Assembly (NCBI RefSeq): GCF_001546855.1
Contig: NZ_KQ958176.1
Location: 1 to 64,000 of the forward strand
Reading direction: 5' to 3'
Length of the DNA: 64,000 bases
Source of the DNA: Megasphaera sp. MJR8396C
GTDB lineage: Bacteria; Bacillota; Negativicutes; Veillonellales; Megasphaeraceae
A program made the position numbers and the translations under genes. The stretch's first letter is position 1. Each line of letters begins with the position of its first letter. The notes under the pieces were generated by a model, which worked only from the letters and a program-made list of their open reading frames with translations, ran no database searches and had not been told where the DNA came from. Shown here piece after piece: positions 38,480-47,433 of the stretch.

Positions 38480-39133
38480 TTATTTCTTGTTCTTTTTATG
38501 CGATGCCAGGTCGCCGCCGTACTGGATGAGGTTGACGACGACGATGAGGATGATGATTGTCGCTAACATGACGTCGGGACGGAAGCGCTGGTAGCCGTAG
38601 CGGATGGCGATATCCCCGAGGCCGCCGCCGCCGATGGCACCGGCCATGGCCGATGCCCCGATGAGGTTGACGATGAGGACTGTGACGTTGTTGATGATCG
38701 TCGGCAGGGCTTCCGGCAGGAGGACCTTGCGGATGATCTGGAAGGGCGTCGCACCCATGGATTCAGCAGCTTCGACGAGGCCGTAATCGACGTCGCGGAT
38801 CGACGTTTCGACGAGGCGGCTGAGGAAGGGGATGGCGACGATGGTCAAGGGCACGCAGGCGGCTGCCGTACCGATGGACGTGCCGGCAACGAGCCGGGTC
38901 AAGGGGATGATGGCCACCATGAGGATGATGAAGGGCACGGAACGGATGATGTTGACGATGGTGCCTAAGATCCGGTTGATGAAGAGGTTCTGCAGGATGT
39001 GGCCTTTACTGGTCGTAACTAAGGTGACCCCCAGGGGGATGCCGATGATGCCGGCGATGACCGTGGCCACGGCGACCATATAGAACGTTTCTTCAATGCC
39101 TTGGAGCATTAACTTAATGATTTCTTGGGACAT
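38480..39133 (-). CDS. metI: D-methionine ABC transporter, permease
   Basis: A 217-residue membrane subunit of the MetNIQ methionine importer with five membrane helices. The EAA loop VEAAESMGATPFQIIRKVLLPEA contacts MetN, and NLIGASAMAGAIGGGGLGDIA is characteristic of MetI. It starts 20 bases inside metN. The binding protein MetQ is not encoded in this window. Confidence 0.94.
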   Translation of the reverse strand: MSQEIIKLMLQGIEETFYMVAVATVIAGIIGIPLGVTLVTTSKGHILQNLFINRILGTIVNIIRSVPFIILMVAIIPLTRLVAGTSIGTAAACVPLTIVAIPFLSRLVETSIRDVDYGLVEAAESMGATPFQIIRKVLLPEALPTIINNVTVLIVNLIGASAMAGAIGGGGLGDIAIRYGYQRFRPDVMLATIIILIVVVNLIQYGGDLASHKKNKK

Positions 39134-40157
39134 AACCTAAAACCTCACTTCCTATCGGTAATGTTTTAATATACGAGAAGGCCTTGGCCTGGGTTTCCAT
39201 ATCGCCCATGATGACGATGATCAAGTAGCCGAAGGGTTCGTCCTGGATGTAGTCGATGTTGCCGTAGAGGACGCTGACCTTGACGTGGAAGGTGCTGACG
39301 ATTTCCGAGACGACCGGTTCGTGGGTGGCCTTGCCTTTGAAGCGCAGGCGGACCAGCATATCCCGGTCTGGCGTCGGCTGATCGGAGACGCCGAGGTTCT
39401 TGATGCCCGTCGGCAGTTCCATGTTGATGACCGACGTGACGAAGTCCTTCATGGTCTGGGACTGGGGATTGGTGAAGATGTCGACGACGCGGCCCAGTTC
39501 CTTGATGACGCCGCCTTCGATGACGGCTGCCCGGTGGCAGATGTTTTGGACGACGGCCATTTCATGGGTGATGATGACGATGGTGATGCCCATGCGCTGG
39601 TTGATATCCTGGAGGAGTTCCAGGATGGATTTCGTCGTCTGCGGATCGAGGGCTGATGTCGCTTCGTCGCAGAGGAGAATCTTGGGGTCACTGGCCAGGG
39701 CCCGGGCAATGCCGACGCGCTGCTTCTGACCGCCTGAGAGCTGGGACGGATAGTTGGACGCTCTGTCGCTGAGGCCGACCAGTTCTAACAGGGATTCTAC
39801 TTTTTTGTGGATGACGTCTTTCGAGGCGCCGATCAGTTCCAGGGGGAAGGCGATGTTTTCAGCTACCGTCCGCGAGGAGAGGAGGTTGAAGTGCTGGAAA
39901 ATCATGCCGATGTTCTTGCGTTCTGCCCGAAGTTCGGAATCGCTCATCTTCGACAGGTCCTTGTCGTCGATGATGACTTGGCCGCTGGTCGGTTTTTCCA
40001 GCATATTGATGCAGCGGACGAGGGTCGATTTGCCGGCACCGCTCTTGCCGATGATGCCGAAGATCTCGCCGTCTTCGATGGTCAGGTTGATGCCCTTTAA
40101 GGCTTGGATTTGGGCAGCGCCGCCGTAGGTTTTGGTAATGTTCTTTAAGGTAATCAC
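39114..40157 (-). CDS. metN: Methionine ABC transporter, ATP-binding protein
   Basis: ATPase of the methionine importer, 347 residues. The ATPase domain (1 to about 245) has GKSGAGKSTLVRC, MIFQHFNLLSSRTVAENI, LSGGQKQRVGIARAL, LLCDEATSALDP and ITHEMAVV. The C-terminal NIL domain (about 265-347) binds methionine and inhibits transport when the cell is replete. The start is GTG 40157 with AAGGAG nine bases upstream. Expression is under the SAM riboswitch. Confidence 0.95.
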   Translation of the reverse strand: MITLKNITKTYGGAAQIQALKGINLTIEDGEIFGIIGKSGAGKSTLVRCINMLEKPTSGQVIIDDKDLSKMSDSELRAERKNIGMIFQHFNLLSSRTVAENIAFPLELIGASKDVIHKKVESLLELVGLSDRASNYPSQLSGGQKQRVGIARALASDPKILLCDEATSALDPQTTKSILELLQDINQRMGITIVIITHEMAVVQNICHRAAVIEGGVIKELGRVVDIFTNPQSQTMKDFVTSVINMELPTGIKNLGVSDQPTPDRDMLVRLRFKGKATHEPVVSEIVSTFHVKVSVLYGNIDYIQDEPFGYLIIVIMGDMETQAKAFSYIKTLPIGSEVLGYVPRNH

Positions 40158-40198
40158 AGTATCACTCCTTGAGCCAGGCGTACAGGGAAAAAGACAAT

Positions 40199-40227
40199 AA
40201 AAAAGGCCGTCATGCAGATGACGGCCG
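40199..40227 (-). terminator. SAM-riboswitch-controlled terminator
   Basis: Minus-strand stem GGCCGTCAT/ATGACGGCC with a five-base loop followed by six T, between the aptamer and metN. Confidence 0.9.
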
Positions 40228-40241
40228 TCAATACGGTGTTA

Positions 40242-40339
40242 CTTCATCTGTCGGAATGTTCCGGTGGACTTGGCACCTTCCCGAATGGGGGTTGCCGCAG
40301 CGTCATCGGGCCATTCCCTCAGCTGCTCTGGATGAAAGA
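40242..40339 (-). promoter_or_regulatory. SAM-I (S-box) riboswitch upstream of metNI
   Basis: Read on the minus strand the leader shows the S-box core: closing stem CTTTCATC/GATGAAG, AGAGCAGCTGAGGGA, ATGGCCCGATGACGCTGCGG, CAACC, then GGTGCCAAGTCCACC. SAM binding is expected to favour the downstream terminator, so the methionine importer is made when SAM is low. Confidence 0.95.
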
Positions 40340-40358
40340 TATATCGTTGTTGAAACTT

Positions 40359-40387
40359 ATAATAGCACGGCTTGGGACCGTTGTCAA
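40359..40387 (-). promoter_or_regulatory. Promoter of the metNI riboswitch transcript
   Basis: Minus strand: consensus TTGACA (40387-40382) and TATTAT (40364-40359), 17-base spacer. It begins ten bases after the stop of the aminopeptidase gene. Confidence 0.88.
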
Positions 40388-40397
40388 TAAGTAATCG

Positions 40398-41630
40398 TTA
40401 CTCGGCCCAGTTTCCGTTCGTGAATACGGGGACGACCGTGCCGTCTTTTTTGAGGCCCGTAATGGTCAGGTCCTTGGAACCGACCATGAAGTCGACGTGG
40501 ATCATGGAGTCGTTGAGTCCGGCTTTAGAAAGGCCTTCTTTGTCGAGTTCCGTGCCGCCTTTAAGGCAGGTCGGGTAGGAGGCACCGAGGGCCAAATGGC
40601 ACGACGCATTTTCGTCGAATAAAGTTTCGTAGAATAAGATGCCCGAGAGGGAAATAGGAGAGGCGTAAGGGATGAGGGCCACTTCACCGAGGCGGCCGGC
40701 GCCTTCATCGACGGCGACGAGCTTCTTTAAGACGTCTTCACCGATTTCGGCAGCGGCGTCGACGACTTTGCCGTCCTTAAAGGTCAGGTGGAAGCGGTCG
40801 ATAGTATTGCCGTTGTAGACGAGCGGTCTCGTGCTGTACACCGTGCCGTTTACGGCGTCGGCTTGGGGGGCGGAATAGATTTCTTCCGTCGGGACGTTGG
40901 CATTGAATAAGATGCCGCTGGCCGTTTCTTCCATGCCGCCCTGCCAGATGTGGTTATCCGGAAGGCCGACGGTGAGGTCCGTTCCCAGGCTGTTGGTATA
41001 GTGCAGGCTGGTGAAGTGCTGGTTGGTCATCCACGTCCGGCGGGCTTCGAGGTTGGCTAAATGGGCATCCCAATCGGCCAAGGGATCTTTTCCGTCCGAG
41101 CGGGACGATTGCAGGATCTGATTCCAGAGGGCGTCATAAGCCTTATGGGCATCAAGGTCAGGGTAGAGGAGTTTGGCCCAGACGGCACTCGGGACAGCAG
41201 CGACGAGCCACGTCGTCTTCGAGGCCATCATGCCGTCGATATATTCCTTCAAAGCTTGGTTATGGGCCTTCTGCTGGGCAAAGATCTTCTTGGTATCGAT
41301 GCCGCTCAAGAGTTTGGGATTGGCCGAAATGAGGCTCAGGAAGGCCGCTTTTTTATGGTAGTAATGGAGGCTGAAGTCGCGGCGCCAATCGGGCAGGGTC
41401 TCGAAGGACGACAGGTCTTCGTATTCGTAGCGCAGGCGGGTCATATCGTCACTGCGCCAGTTGACGACGACTTCAGCGGCACCCATCGTATAGGCTTCTT
41501 TGGTCAGTAAGGTGACGAAGTCGTGGCCTTCGACGGGGGCATTGATGACTAAGGTCTGTTCTTTTTGAAGATTGAGGCCCTTTTGCAGTAAAACCTTAGC
41601 ATAGGCCGTTAATTGTGCGGTAGTAGGCAT
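40398..41630 (-). CDS. Aminopeptidase, M29 family (AmpS/AmpT type)
   Basis: Cytoplasmic metallo-aminopeptidase removing N-terminal residues from peptides. The 410 residues follow the M29 pattern: KVLLQKGLNLQKEQTLVIN at the N terminus, VNWRSDDMTRLRYEY, the middle TDLTVGLPDNHIWQGG, and the metal-binding Glu and His residues in the C-terminal third (NIHFDENASCHLALGASYP-type block and MIHVDFMVGSKDLTITG). ATG 41630 has AAAGGAG nine bases upstream; an in-frame TTG lies just before. It follows the MATE gene by 22 bases and is probably co-transcribed. Confidence 0.9.
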   Translation of the reverse strand: MPTTAQLTAYAKVLLQKGLNLQKEQTLVINAPVEGHDFVTLLTKEAYTMGAAEVVVNWRSDDMTRLRYEYEDLSSFETLPDWRRDFSLHYYHKKAAFLSLISANPKLLSGIDTKKIFAQQKAHNQALKEYIDGMMASKTTWLVAAVPSAVWAKLLYPDLDAHKAYDALWNQILQSSRSDGKDPLADWDAHLANLEARRTWMTNQHFTSLHYTNSLGTDLTVGLPDNHIWQGGMEETASGILFNANVPTEEIYSAPQADAVNGTVYSTRPLVYNGNTIDRFHLTFKDGKVVDAAAEIGEDVLKKLVAVDEGAGRLGEVALIPYASPISLSGILFYETLFDENASCHLALGASYPTCLKGGTELDKEGLSKAGLNDSMIHVDFMVGSKDLTITGLKKDGTVVPVFTNGNWAE

Positions 41631-41652
41631 AAGAATCAACTCCTTTATAGGG

Positions 41653-42990
41653 TTATGAAAATCGCCAAGCGGTCTGTTTCCACAGGCGCCAGTTTAAGGC
41701 CGCGGCGTTGATGGCCAGGCTGATGATCAGGCTGAGCCAGTAGCCGAAGGGGCCATAGGGCGTGAGATGAGCCATGGCATAGCCCATGGGGATACTGATG
41801 AACCAGTAGGTGATGAAGGCGATGTAGGTAATGATGCGGACGTCTTTGTAGCCGCGAAGGATACCCTGGACGGGCGTTCCCATGGCGTCGCAGAAGGCAA
41901 AGGCCACGGCGCATAACAGGAAGGTACGAAGAACCCGGAAGGTTTCGGCGTCGGTCGTGAAAATGGCGGAAATGTCATCGACGAAGACGTAGGTAAAGAG
42001 GGTCACGCCGACGGCGATGATGAGGGCCGTGATTTGACAGAGGACGGCGTATTGCCGGGCGCCATGGTAGTTTTTGGCACCCACTTCGTAGCCGATGACG
42101 ATGGTCGCCGCCAGGCTGATGCTCCAGGGAATGGTATAGGTCAGGGTCGTGAAGCTGATGGCGGCCTGGTTGGCGGCCAGATAGAGGGTACCAAATTCAG
42201 CCATCAAGAGGCTGACGATGGAAAAGAGGCTGGTTTCACAGAAGACGGCGATGAAGATGGGAATGCCAAGCTCTAACTGATGGTAGGCGTGATACCAGCT
42301 GAAAGGGCGCAGACGGCGCCACAGGCCGTACGAGCGAAAGGGCTCCATAAAGGTCAGGACGGCGACGAAGAGCAAGAAGGACACCCAGCCGGCAATGGTA
42401 ATGGCATAGCCCGTGCCGATGCCGCCCATGGCCGGAATGGGGCCGGCGCCGAAGATGAGCAGGCGAAAGAGGATGATGGTCAGGACCAGGTTGGTCATGA
42501 GGATGGCCATCGAAACCTGGGTCTTGCCGTGGGCGTCGACGACGTAGCGCATCGTCGCCTGCAGGCAGATCGGGACCAGGCCTAAGGACAGGGCTTTGAG
42601 ATATCCCCAGGCGATATAATGGACCCTCGGTTCAAGGCCCATGAAGTCGAGAAAAGGCGGCAGCAGCACATAGCCGGCTAGGAAGATAACGACCGTAAAG
42701 GCCAGGCTTAGATAGAGGCCCTGCATGATGTAGACGGGGATTTCGTCCGTCTTTTGGGCGCCGCGGAGCTGGGCGATGATCGGCGAGATGCCGAAGAAGA
42801 GGCCGCACAGGCCGGCAAAGACGGGAATCCAAATGTTGACGGCGACGGCGACACCGGCCAGATCGACGGTACCGGCGCGGCCGCTGAAAATCGAGCTGAA
42901 GACCGACGTGCCGACTTGGGCCATCTGGGTCAGGAGCAGGGGAAAAAACAGGGTCAGAAAATGACGCCACTGGCTGCGGTGGGGGAACAT
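41653..42990 (-). CDS. MATE family efflux transporter
   Basis: A 445-residue membrane protein with 12 predicted helices in two related halves, as in the multidrug and toxin extrusion family (cation-driven export of drugs or metabolites). Conserved early elements are FPLLLTQMAQVGTSVFSSIF and GLFFGISPIIAQLRGAQ; the second half repeats the pattern at IPWSISLAATIVIGYEVGA. The start at 42990 follows AAGGAGG. It lies directly downstream of rpsT and its terminator, so it depends on readthrough or an unseen promoter. Confidence 0.9.
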   Translation of the reverse strand: MFPHRSQWRHFLTLFFPLLLTQMAQVGTSVFSSIFSGRAGTVDLAGVAVAVNIWIPVFAGLCGLFFGISPIIAQLRGAQKTDEIPVYIMQGLYLSLAFTVVIFLAGYVLLPPFLDFMGLEPRVHYIAWGYLKALSLGLVPICLQATMRYVVDAHGKTQVSMAILMTNLVLTIILFRLLIFGAGPIPAMGGIGTGYAITIAGWVSFLLFVAVLTFMEPFRSYGLWRRLRPFSWYHAYHQLELGIPIFIAVFCETSLFSIVSLLMAEFGTLYLAANQAAISFTTLTYTIPWSISLAATIVIGYEVGAKNYHGARQYAVLCQITALIIAVGVTLFTYVFVDDISAIFTTDAETFRVLRTFLLCAVAFAFCDAMGTPVQGILRGYKDVRIITYIAFITYWFISIPMGYAMAHLTPYGPFGYWLSLIISLAINAAALNWRLWKQTAWRFS

Positions 42991-43007
42991 AGAAACCTCC
43001 TTATACG

Positions 43008-43040
43008 AAAAAAGCGTTGGCTCAGAGGACAACGCTTTTT
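43008..43040 (-). terminator. Terminator of rpsT
   Basis: AAAAAGCGTTG pairs with CAACGCTTTTTT; the structure reads as a terminator on either strand, with rpsT the natural client. Confidence 0.85.
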
Positions 43041-43052
43041 CTACAGTTCAAC

Positions 43053-43319
43053 TTATTTGCCCATCGCATTGACTTTGGAAGCCAAACGGGATTTTTTACG
43101 AGCTGCCGTATTTTTATGGAGAACGCCTTTACGTGCGGCGCTGTCGATTACGCTGCTAGCTTTATCAAATGCCTGTTTAACGGCATCAGCGTCACCGCCG
43201 AGGATAGCTTCGTTCGTACGGCGGATAGCGGTATGAACCGAAGATTTTACTCGAGAGTTAGCTGCATGACGAGCTGCGTCTTTTTCCATCGTTTTCATGT
43301 TGGATTTAATCTGCGGCAA
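43053..43319 (-). CDS. rpsT: 30S ribosomal protein S20
   Basis: An 88-residue basic protein that binds the 5' domain of 16S rRNA. It begins PQIKSNMKTMEKDAARH and ends GVLHKNTAARKKSRLASKV, the standard S20 ends. The start is a TTG at 43319, with GGGAGG eight bases upstream. The GTG at 43328 touches the ribosome-binding site and would add three non-conserved residues. A TTG start is notable because S20 of other bacteria is autoregulated through a weak start codon. Confidence 0.95.
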   Translation of the reverse strand: MPQIKSNMKTMEKDAARHAANSRVKSSVHTAIRRTNEAILGGDADAVKQAFDKASSVIDSAARKGVLHKNTAARKKSRLASKVNAMGK

Positions 43320-43357
43320 TGGATTCACCTCCCTAATTTACAAGAACACTAGAAGAA

Positions 43358-43386
43358 ATTTTACCATATGCCACAGAAAAAATCAA
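43358..43386 (-). promoter_or_regulatory. Promoter of rpsT
   Basis: Minus strand TTGATT (43386-43381) and TAAAAT (43363-43358), 17-base spacer. Confidence 0.78.
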
Positions 43387-43409
43387 TACTTTTTTTGCAG
43401 GACATGCGA

Positions 43410-44375
43410 TTAGGCTTTACCTTCCGAACCGAGAACGGCTTTGATCTTGTGAGCTACGATGTCATGGACGAACTGACGGCCGTCGGTCAGGTACTGACGC
43501 GGGTCGAAGTGATCCGGATGCTGAGCCATGTGCTGACGGATGCCGGCAGTCAGGCCGAGACGGAGGTCGGAGTCGATGTTGATCTTGCAGACCGACAGGG
43601 AAGCTGCTTTACGGAGCTGATCTTCGGGGATACCGACAGCATCAGCCAGGTCGCCGCCGTTGGCGTTGATGATCTTAACGTATTCCGGTACGACGGAAGA
43701 TGCGCCGTGGAGTACGATCGGGAAGCCCGGCAGGCGTTTGGAAACGTCTTCGAGGATGTCGAAGCGGAGCGTCGGCGGTACGAGAACGCCGTCAGCGTTG
43801 CGGGTGCACTGTTCCGGAGTGAATTTGAAAGCGCCGTGGCTGGTGCCGATAGCGATAGCCAGGGAATCGACGCCCGTGCGGGATACGAATTCTTCGACTT
43901 CTTCCGGACGGGTGTAGTGAGCTTCTTCAGCCGAGACGTTGACATCGTCTTCGATGCCAGCCAGCTGGCCGAGTTCGCCTTCGACGACGACGCCCTTGGA
44001 ATGAGCGTATTCAACGACTTTTTTCGTCAAAGCGATATTGTCTTCGAAAGAATGTTTGGAGCCGTCGATCATGACAGACGTGAAACCGCTGTCGATGCAG
44101 TCTTTGCAGGTTTCAAAGTCAGCACCGTGGTCGAGGTGAAGGGCGATGGGGAGATCGTAATCTTCCAGGGCTGCGGCTACGAGATGTTTCAAGTACGACG
44201 GTTTCGCATATTTGCGGGCACCGGCCGAAGCCTGAAGGATGATCGGGGATTTCAATTCAGCAGCGGCTTCTGTGACAGCCTGGACGATTTCCATGTTGTT
44301 GATGTTGAATGCACCGATAGCATAGTGGCCTTCATAGGCTTTTTTAAACATTTCTGTAGTTCCAATTAATGGCAT
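43410..44375 (-). CDS. fba: Fructose-1,6-bisphosphate aldolase, class II
   Basis: Zinc enzyme of glycolysis and gluconeogenesis that cleaves fructose 1,6-bisphosphate. The 321 residues carry AIGAFNINNMEIVQAV, the zinc site IALHLDHGADFETC, MIDGSKHSFEDNI, EGELGQLAG, and HGASS before the second metal histidine region. AGGAGG lies nine bases before the ATG. It follows the pseudouridine synthase gene by 37 bases and is followed by the rpsT promoter. I see no clear terminator of its own. Confidence 0.95.
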   Translation of the reverse strand: MPLIGTTEMFKKAYEGHYAIGAFNINNMEIVQAVTEAAAELKSPIILQASAGARKYAKPSYLKHLVAAALEDYDLPIALHLDHGADFETCKDCIDSGFTSVMIDGSKHSFEDNIALTKKVVEYAHSKGVVVEGELGQLAGIEDDVNVSAEEAHYTRPEEVEEFVSRTGVDSLAIAIGTSHGAFKFTPEQCTRNADGVLVPPTLRFDILEDVSKRLPGFPIVLHGASSVVPEYVKIINANGGDLADAVGIPEDQLRKAASLSVCKINIDSDLRLGLTAGIRQHMAQHPDHFDPRQYLTDGRQFVHDIVAHKIKAVLGSEGKA

Positions 44376-44412
44376 GTTTACATTCCTCCTACAAGTTACG
44401 TATAGAATAGTG

Positions 44413-45294
44413 TTAATGTATATAATTCCAGCCGGCCTGACGGACGAGGGCGTCCATATCTTCAGGCAGCTGGGAATTAACGGTAATGAAGCGATGCGTC
44501 ATGGGGTGGGTAAACTGCAGGCAGTAGGCGTGAAGCGCCTGGCGCTGCATGAGGCGGCGCGAACCGCCGTATAGATCATCCCCGACGAGGGGATAGCCGA
44601 GATAACTGCTGTGGACCCGGATCTGATGAGTCCGTCCGGTATGCAGTACGACTTGGAGCAGACTGTATTCGTCATTCCTGGCCAGGCAGGTAAAATCGGA
44701 ATGAGCCTGCTTTCCATCGGGCCGGACGCAGCGGGTAATGATGCTGTCGGGACATCTTCCGATGGGGGCGTGTACAGTTGTGACCCGCGCAGGGTATCGT
44801 CCCTGACAAATCGCGAGATACAGCCGTTTATAGCTGAGATCTTTCTTGTCGAAAGCATACTGAATCTGCGGTTCTTTGGCGACCATGCACAGGCCCGACG
44901 TGTTTTTATCGAGGCGATGCATGGGGTGGTATGAGCAGTGCTGACCGGTCTTTTCGTAGTGGTAAGCTACGGCGTTAGCCAGCGTTCCGTCTCGGACGGC
45001 CGACGTCGGATGCATTAAGATGCCTGCCGGTTTATCGATGACCATGAGGTAGTCGTCTTCGTAGACGATGCCGATGGGGATATCCTCGGGCGCAAATTCG
45101 TTTTTGACGGGAATGACGATGGAAACGACATCTCCTTCGCGGACGAAATCGCGTGTCGAGGCAGGCTGGCCGTTGATGGTACAGCTGCCGCTGTGCTTGA
45201 TGCGGCGCCGCAGTGTCGATGAGACGCCGAAGTGTTTCATCGCGCCGGCTACGGTCGTAGGCCGGTGGAGCGGACCGACTGTAAAATGAATCAT
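44413..45294 (-). CDS. RluA-family 23S rRNA pseudouridine synthase
   Basis: Converts specific uridines of RNA (usually 23S rRNA) to pseudouridine. The 293 residues have an N-terminal S4-like RNA-binding stretch (residues about 15-75), then YEDDYLMVIDKPAGILMHPT and the catalytic aspartate in MHRLDKNTSGL, and finally TGRTHQIRVHSSYLGYPL. The second ATG (45294) is chosen because AGAGGA is too close to the one at 45300. The exact target uridine cannot be told from sequence. Upstream of fba on the same strand. Confidence 0.9.
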   Translation of the reverse strand: MIHFTVGPLHRPTTVAGAMKHFGVSSTLRRRIKHSGSCTINGQPASTRDFVREGDVVSIVIPVKNEFAPEDIPIGIVYEDDYLMVIDKPAGILMHPTSAVRDGTLANAVAYHYEKTGQHCSYHPMHRLDKNTSGLCMVAKEPQIQYAFDKKDLSYKRLYLAICQGRYPARVTTVHAPIGRCPDSIITRCVRPDGKQAHSDFTCLARNDEYSLLQVVLHTGRTHQIRVHSSYLGYPLVGDDLYGGSRRLMQRQALHAYCLQFTHPMTHRFITVNSQLPEDMDALVRQAGWNYIH

Positions 45295-45615
45295 TGGCAT
45301 ATTCCTCTATCTTGGCGTTGTCTATCCTTATTATACCCAATAGAAATAAATAAATCCACACATTTCAGGAAAAGAGGTGGGCTATATTTTAGCCCGCAGC
45401 CAAGGAAATACGCTGATTCTGAGAAAATGAAGAAAAAAGTTACCTTTATAAACAGGAAACTTGACGCTATGTGTCGAAATAGTATAACATAGAAAGGCTA
45501 TGTATCCGTTTTTGGCATTTATGTGAAAAGGGCCTTTCAAAAAGAAGGAATTGGACAGGTCCATAGAGAATATATAAATACATCAGCTTAATTGAAACAA
45601 AGCAGGTGATAGTGA
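45295..45615. other. Divergent intergenic region upstream of dnaG
   Basis: It holds a TATAAT for the minus-strand pseudouridine synthase (45329-45334 region) and the dnaG promoter at 45461-45488. The about 120-base dnaG leader contains no clear hairpin with a T run. No convincing small gene is seen. Confidence 0.5.
45461..45488 (+). promoter_or_regulatory. Promoter of dnaG-rpoD
   Basis: TTGACG (45461-45466) and TATAAC (45483-45488), 16-base spacer. Confidence 0.7.
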
Positions 45616-47409
45616 GTGAAACGGTTTTCCAGCGAATTTATTGAACAGGTTCGCCAGGCGAATGACATCGTCAGCGTCATTTCGGACTACGTCGCGCTGA
45701 ATCGGAGGGGCCGCAATTTTTGGGCCTGCTGTCCTTTCCATAATGAAAAGACGGCGTCCTTCAGCGTCACGGCCGACAAGGGATTTTTCTACTGCTTCGG
45801 CTGTCATGCCCACGGCGATGTCTTTCAGTTTATCATGAAAAAAGAAAACCTTTCCTTTTCAGACGCCGTCGAGCGATTGGCCGAACGGGCTCATATTGCC
45901 CTGCCCGTCGTCGAACGGTCGGCTGAAGAAATGGCCCGCGATAAACTGCGGGACCGACTCTATGAAATCAATGAAATGGCAGGGAATTTTTTCCATAACT
46001 GCCTGGTACAGACCCATTATGGTGAACCGGGGCTGGCCTATTTCCACAAGCGTCACGTGTCTGACGATACGATTGACGCCTTTAAGCTGGGCTTTGCACC
46101 GGACAGCTGGGATAAGCTGACCGGCGCCTTTATGAAAAAAGGCGTCACCGGCAAAGAACTGGTTGCACTGGGCCTGGCAAAAGAAAAAAACGGCCACTTT
46201 TACGACGCCTTCCGCGGCCGGGTCATGTTTCCCATCAGAGATGGCCGCAGCCGCATCGTCGGGTTCGGTGGCCGCGTCCTCGACGACAGCAAGCCGAAAT
46301 ACTTAAACTCCCCGGAAACGCCGATCTTCAATAAACGGCGCCTCTTGTTTGCCATGGATATGGCCCATAAAGCCATCTTCGACGAGGGCAAGGCCGTATT
46401 GGTCGAAGGCTATATGGATGTCGTCTCGGCCCATAACCGGGGCATCCACAACGTCGTAGCGTCTCTTGGGACGTCCTTTACGGATGAACAGGCGCGGCTC
46501 CTCCAGCGTCAGGCCAAAGAACTGGTCCTAGCCTACGATATGGACGGCGCCGGCCGGCAGGCGACCCAGCGGGCCATGACCATCGTAAGGGGTCTTGGCA
46601 TGCGCATCCGCATCCTGTCCCTGCCGCAAGGCAAGGACCCTGATGAATACATCAATGCTGCCGGTCCGGAAAAATTCCGGGACGCCGTAAACGACGCGCC
46701 CAACGTCCTCGACTACATGCTAAACCGGGCCCTTTCCCTCTACGATGCCACGACCCTTGAAGGGAAATCGTCCATTACGGCCATGGTTCTCCCCGTCGTC
46801 GCAGCCGTCGACAACCGGGTCCTCTTAGAGGCCTTTTTGAAAAAACTGGCCGGCCAGCTGCAAATCGGGGAAGACGCCGTTCGCAGTGAATTTAATAAAT
46901 ACGTCGCAGCCCATCCGGAGGCAGGACAACAGCAGGTCGTCATATCCCCGTCCGTATCGCAGCACAATGCCGCCGCCCGCGGCACGGGAACCATGGCGGT
47001 CGCCGAAGAAAACATCCTGCGCTTTCTCCTGGAAAAGCCAGCTTCTTGTGAGCGCATCAGCGCCAAGGTAGATGCCTCGGTCTTTGCCGATGAACGGCGC
47101 CGCCGTATTTATCAAATTATATTAGATACATATGCACACCAAGGGATGTACACACTACATGACATCCAGCAAAAATTAACTCCTGAGGAGGCCGAAGAAG
47201 TTGCAAGAATTATGGTTCTGCAAGACGTCCCGTTGGACGAAAACGTGTTGATGGATTACGTCAAACGGTTTCGCCTGGCGGACCTGCAAAAACAGTACCT
47301 TGAACACAGTCGCCTGGCTGCCGGCTACAGCCGCACGGGCGATGCCAGATTGGCAGCTGAGCTTGCCGTCTGCAAACAAATTAACGATGAAATGAAGCAA
47401 TGGTCTTAA
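45616..47409 (+). CDS. dnaG: DNA primase
   Basis: Synthesises RNA primers at the replication fork. The 597 residues have the CHC2 zinc finger (CCPFHNEKTASF then FYCFGCHAHGD) at residues about 38-65, the catalytic core with FGGRVLDDSKPKYLNSPET, and the TOPRIM motifs VEGYMDV and AYDMDGAGRQA. The C terminus is the DnaB-interacting helical domain. The start is GTG 45616, with AGGTGA six bases upstream. It is followed by rpoD after 24 bases, the classic macromolecular-synthesis arrangement, here without rpsU. Confidence 0.96.
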   Translation: MKRFSSEFIEQVRQANDIVSVISDYVALNRRGRNFWACCPFHNEKTASFSVTADKGFFYCFGCHAHGDVFQFIMKKENLSFSDAVERLAERAHIALPVVERSAEEMARDKLRDRLYEINEMAGNFFHNCLVQTHYGEPGLAYFHKRHVSDDTIDAFKLGFAPDSWDKLTGAFMKKGVTGKELVALGLAKEKNGHFYDAFRGRVMFPIRDGRSRIVGFGGRVLDDSKPKYLNSPETPIFNKRRLLFAMDMAHKAIFDEGKAVLVEGYMDVVSAHNRGIHNVVASLGTSFTDEQARLLQRQAKELVLAYDMDGAGRQATQRAMTIVRGLGMRIRILSLPQGKDPDEYINAAGPEKFRDAVNDAPNVLDYMLNRALSLYDATTLEGKSSITAMVLPVVAAVDNRVLLEAFLKKLAGQLQIGEDAVRSEFNKYVAAHPEAGQQQVVISPSVSQHNAAARGTGTMAVAEENILRFLLEKPASCERISAKVDASVFADERRRRIYQIILDTYAHQGMYTLHDIQQKLTPEEAEEVARIMVLQDVPLDENVLMDYVKRFRLADLQKQYLEHSRLAAGYSRTGDARLAAELAVCKQINDEMKQWS

Positions 47410-47433
47410 GGAGCAGAAAGGAGCCTGTACACC

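Noticed and set aside
40169-40394. Short plus-strand frames over the metNI leader
   Set aside because: The sequence is a SAM-I riboswitch, terminator and promoter on the opposite strand.
43368-44369. 333-codon plus-strand frame opposite fba
   Set aside because: It is antisense to a clearly identified aldolase and has no translation signals.
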